Positions 63,809 to 64,000 of a DNA stretch of 64,000 nucleotides are shown one piece after another; the stretch's first letter is position 1; every line of letters begins with the position of its first letter. The stretch is from Sunxiuqinia indica. GTDB lineage: Bacteria; Bacteroidota; Bacteroidia; Bacteroidales; Prolixibacteraceae. A program made the translations under genes and the position numbers. Location of the stretch: NCBI RefSeq assembly GCF_009847015.1, contig NZ_WVEM01000002.1, positions 186,001 to 250,000 of the forward strand, given 5' to 3'. The notes under the pieces are model-generated. The model did not search any database and was not told the DNA's origin. It was given only the letters and a program-made list of their open reading frames with translations.

Positions 63809-64000
63809 AGCGGATCGCCTCACTGTTATCTGGTGAAATGCTCGACCAGGCAAAGGCTGCATTGTGTAAATTGATTGTGTCTGATCCTGCGGGATAGCCT
63901 GATCCGGGATGCACCTTGCAGCGGATCGCCTCACTGGTATCTGGTGAAATGCTCGACGAGGCAACGGCTGCATTGTGTAAATTGATTGTGCCTGATCCTG
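63809..64000. repeat. 111-bp tandem repeat running off the window
   Basis: Copy 1 begins at 63809 and copy 2 at 63920, a period of 111 bp. They agree at all but about four of the 81 bases that can be compared. The repeat begins AGCGGATCGCCTCACTG. 111 is 37 codons, so frames stay in register. On the minus strand a stop-free frame ends in TAA at 63759-63761; another minus-strand frame is also open. On the plus strand one frame is open within a copy but ends in TAG. The block is more GC-rich than its surroundings. I cannot decide between a repeat protein and non-coding DNA. Confidence 0.8.

Overview
The window looks like a chromosomal segment of a Bacteroidota bacterium, probably of the Marinilabiliales/Prolixibacteraceae type. 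That placement is an inference from gene content; no rRNA or marker gene here proves it. Pointers are an RprX/RprY-like two-component pair, a SusB-like GH97 enzyme, a 729-residue type III glutamine synthetase, DUF1573, DUF1080 and PorT-like proteins, a T9SS-like tail on a subtilase, TlpA lipoproteins and AT-rich spacers with TAnnTTTG-type boxes. I found no tRNA, rRNA or CRISPR array.

Layout: 0-1.6 kb holds the start of a Tat-exported oxidoreductase, a DUF1080 protein and a DUF1801 protein. 1.7-11.8 kb is a long minus-strand cluster, nadB-nadC-coaX then an outer-membrane protein, a TPR protein, LptC, a CorC/HlyC-type membrane protein and PpiD; the first three genes overlap by ATGA, and the rest is an envelope-biogenesis set. 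12.2-17.9 kb is a complete RND efflux operon. 17.9-22 kb has a DlgD-type dehydrogenase, an Asp/Glu racemase family protein, a DUF1080 lipoprotein and phosphofructokinase. 22-29.3 kb has a two-component system, DUF1573, MeaB, a TlpA-like lipoprotein and dihydrolipoyl dehydrogenase.

29.4-30.45 kb is accessory DNA without a convincing gene. It holds hairpin-forming repeats and a run of 19 degenerate 21-bp units that keeps several frames open. 30.5-40.8 kb carries OmdA-like, TsaC, LysA-type and DapF-type genes (the last with both catalytic cysteines replaced by serine), surface proteins, a small DUF1328 membrane protein, XseA/XseB, a subtilase and a YwqK-like repeat protein. 41-45.3 kb is a divergent trehalose pair: a fused OtsA-OtsB and a GH15 enzyme. 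46.85-47.95 kb is a mobile-element graveyard: an ORF-less group II intron remnant followed by a truncated IS110-type transposase.

48-52.8 kb has a DUF2807 protein, a collagen-like lipoprotein, an FKBP and the TldD/PmbA protease pair. 53.2-61.4 kb contains members of all three glutamine synthetase classes (II, a GSI-like ligase, III) interleaved with an aminotransferase, a HAD-IIA protein with an altered motif I and an APH-like kinase; it is the best candidate here for a poorly described metabolic system. The window ends with a GH97 glycosidase and the start of a 111-bp tandem repeat that runs off the edge.
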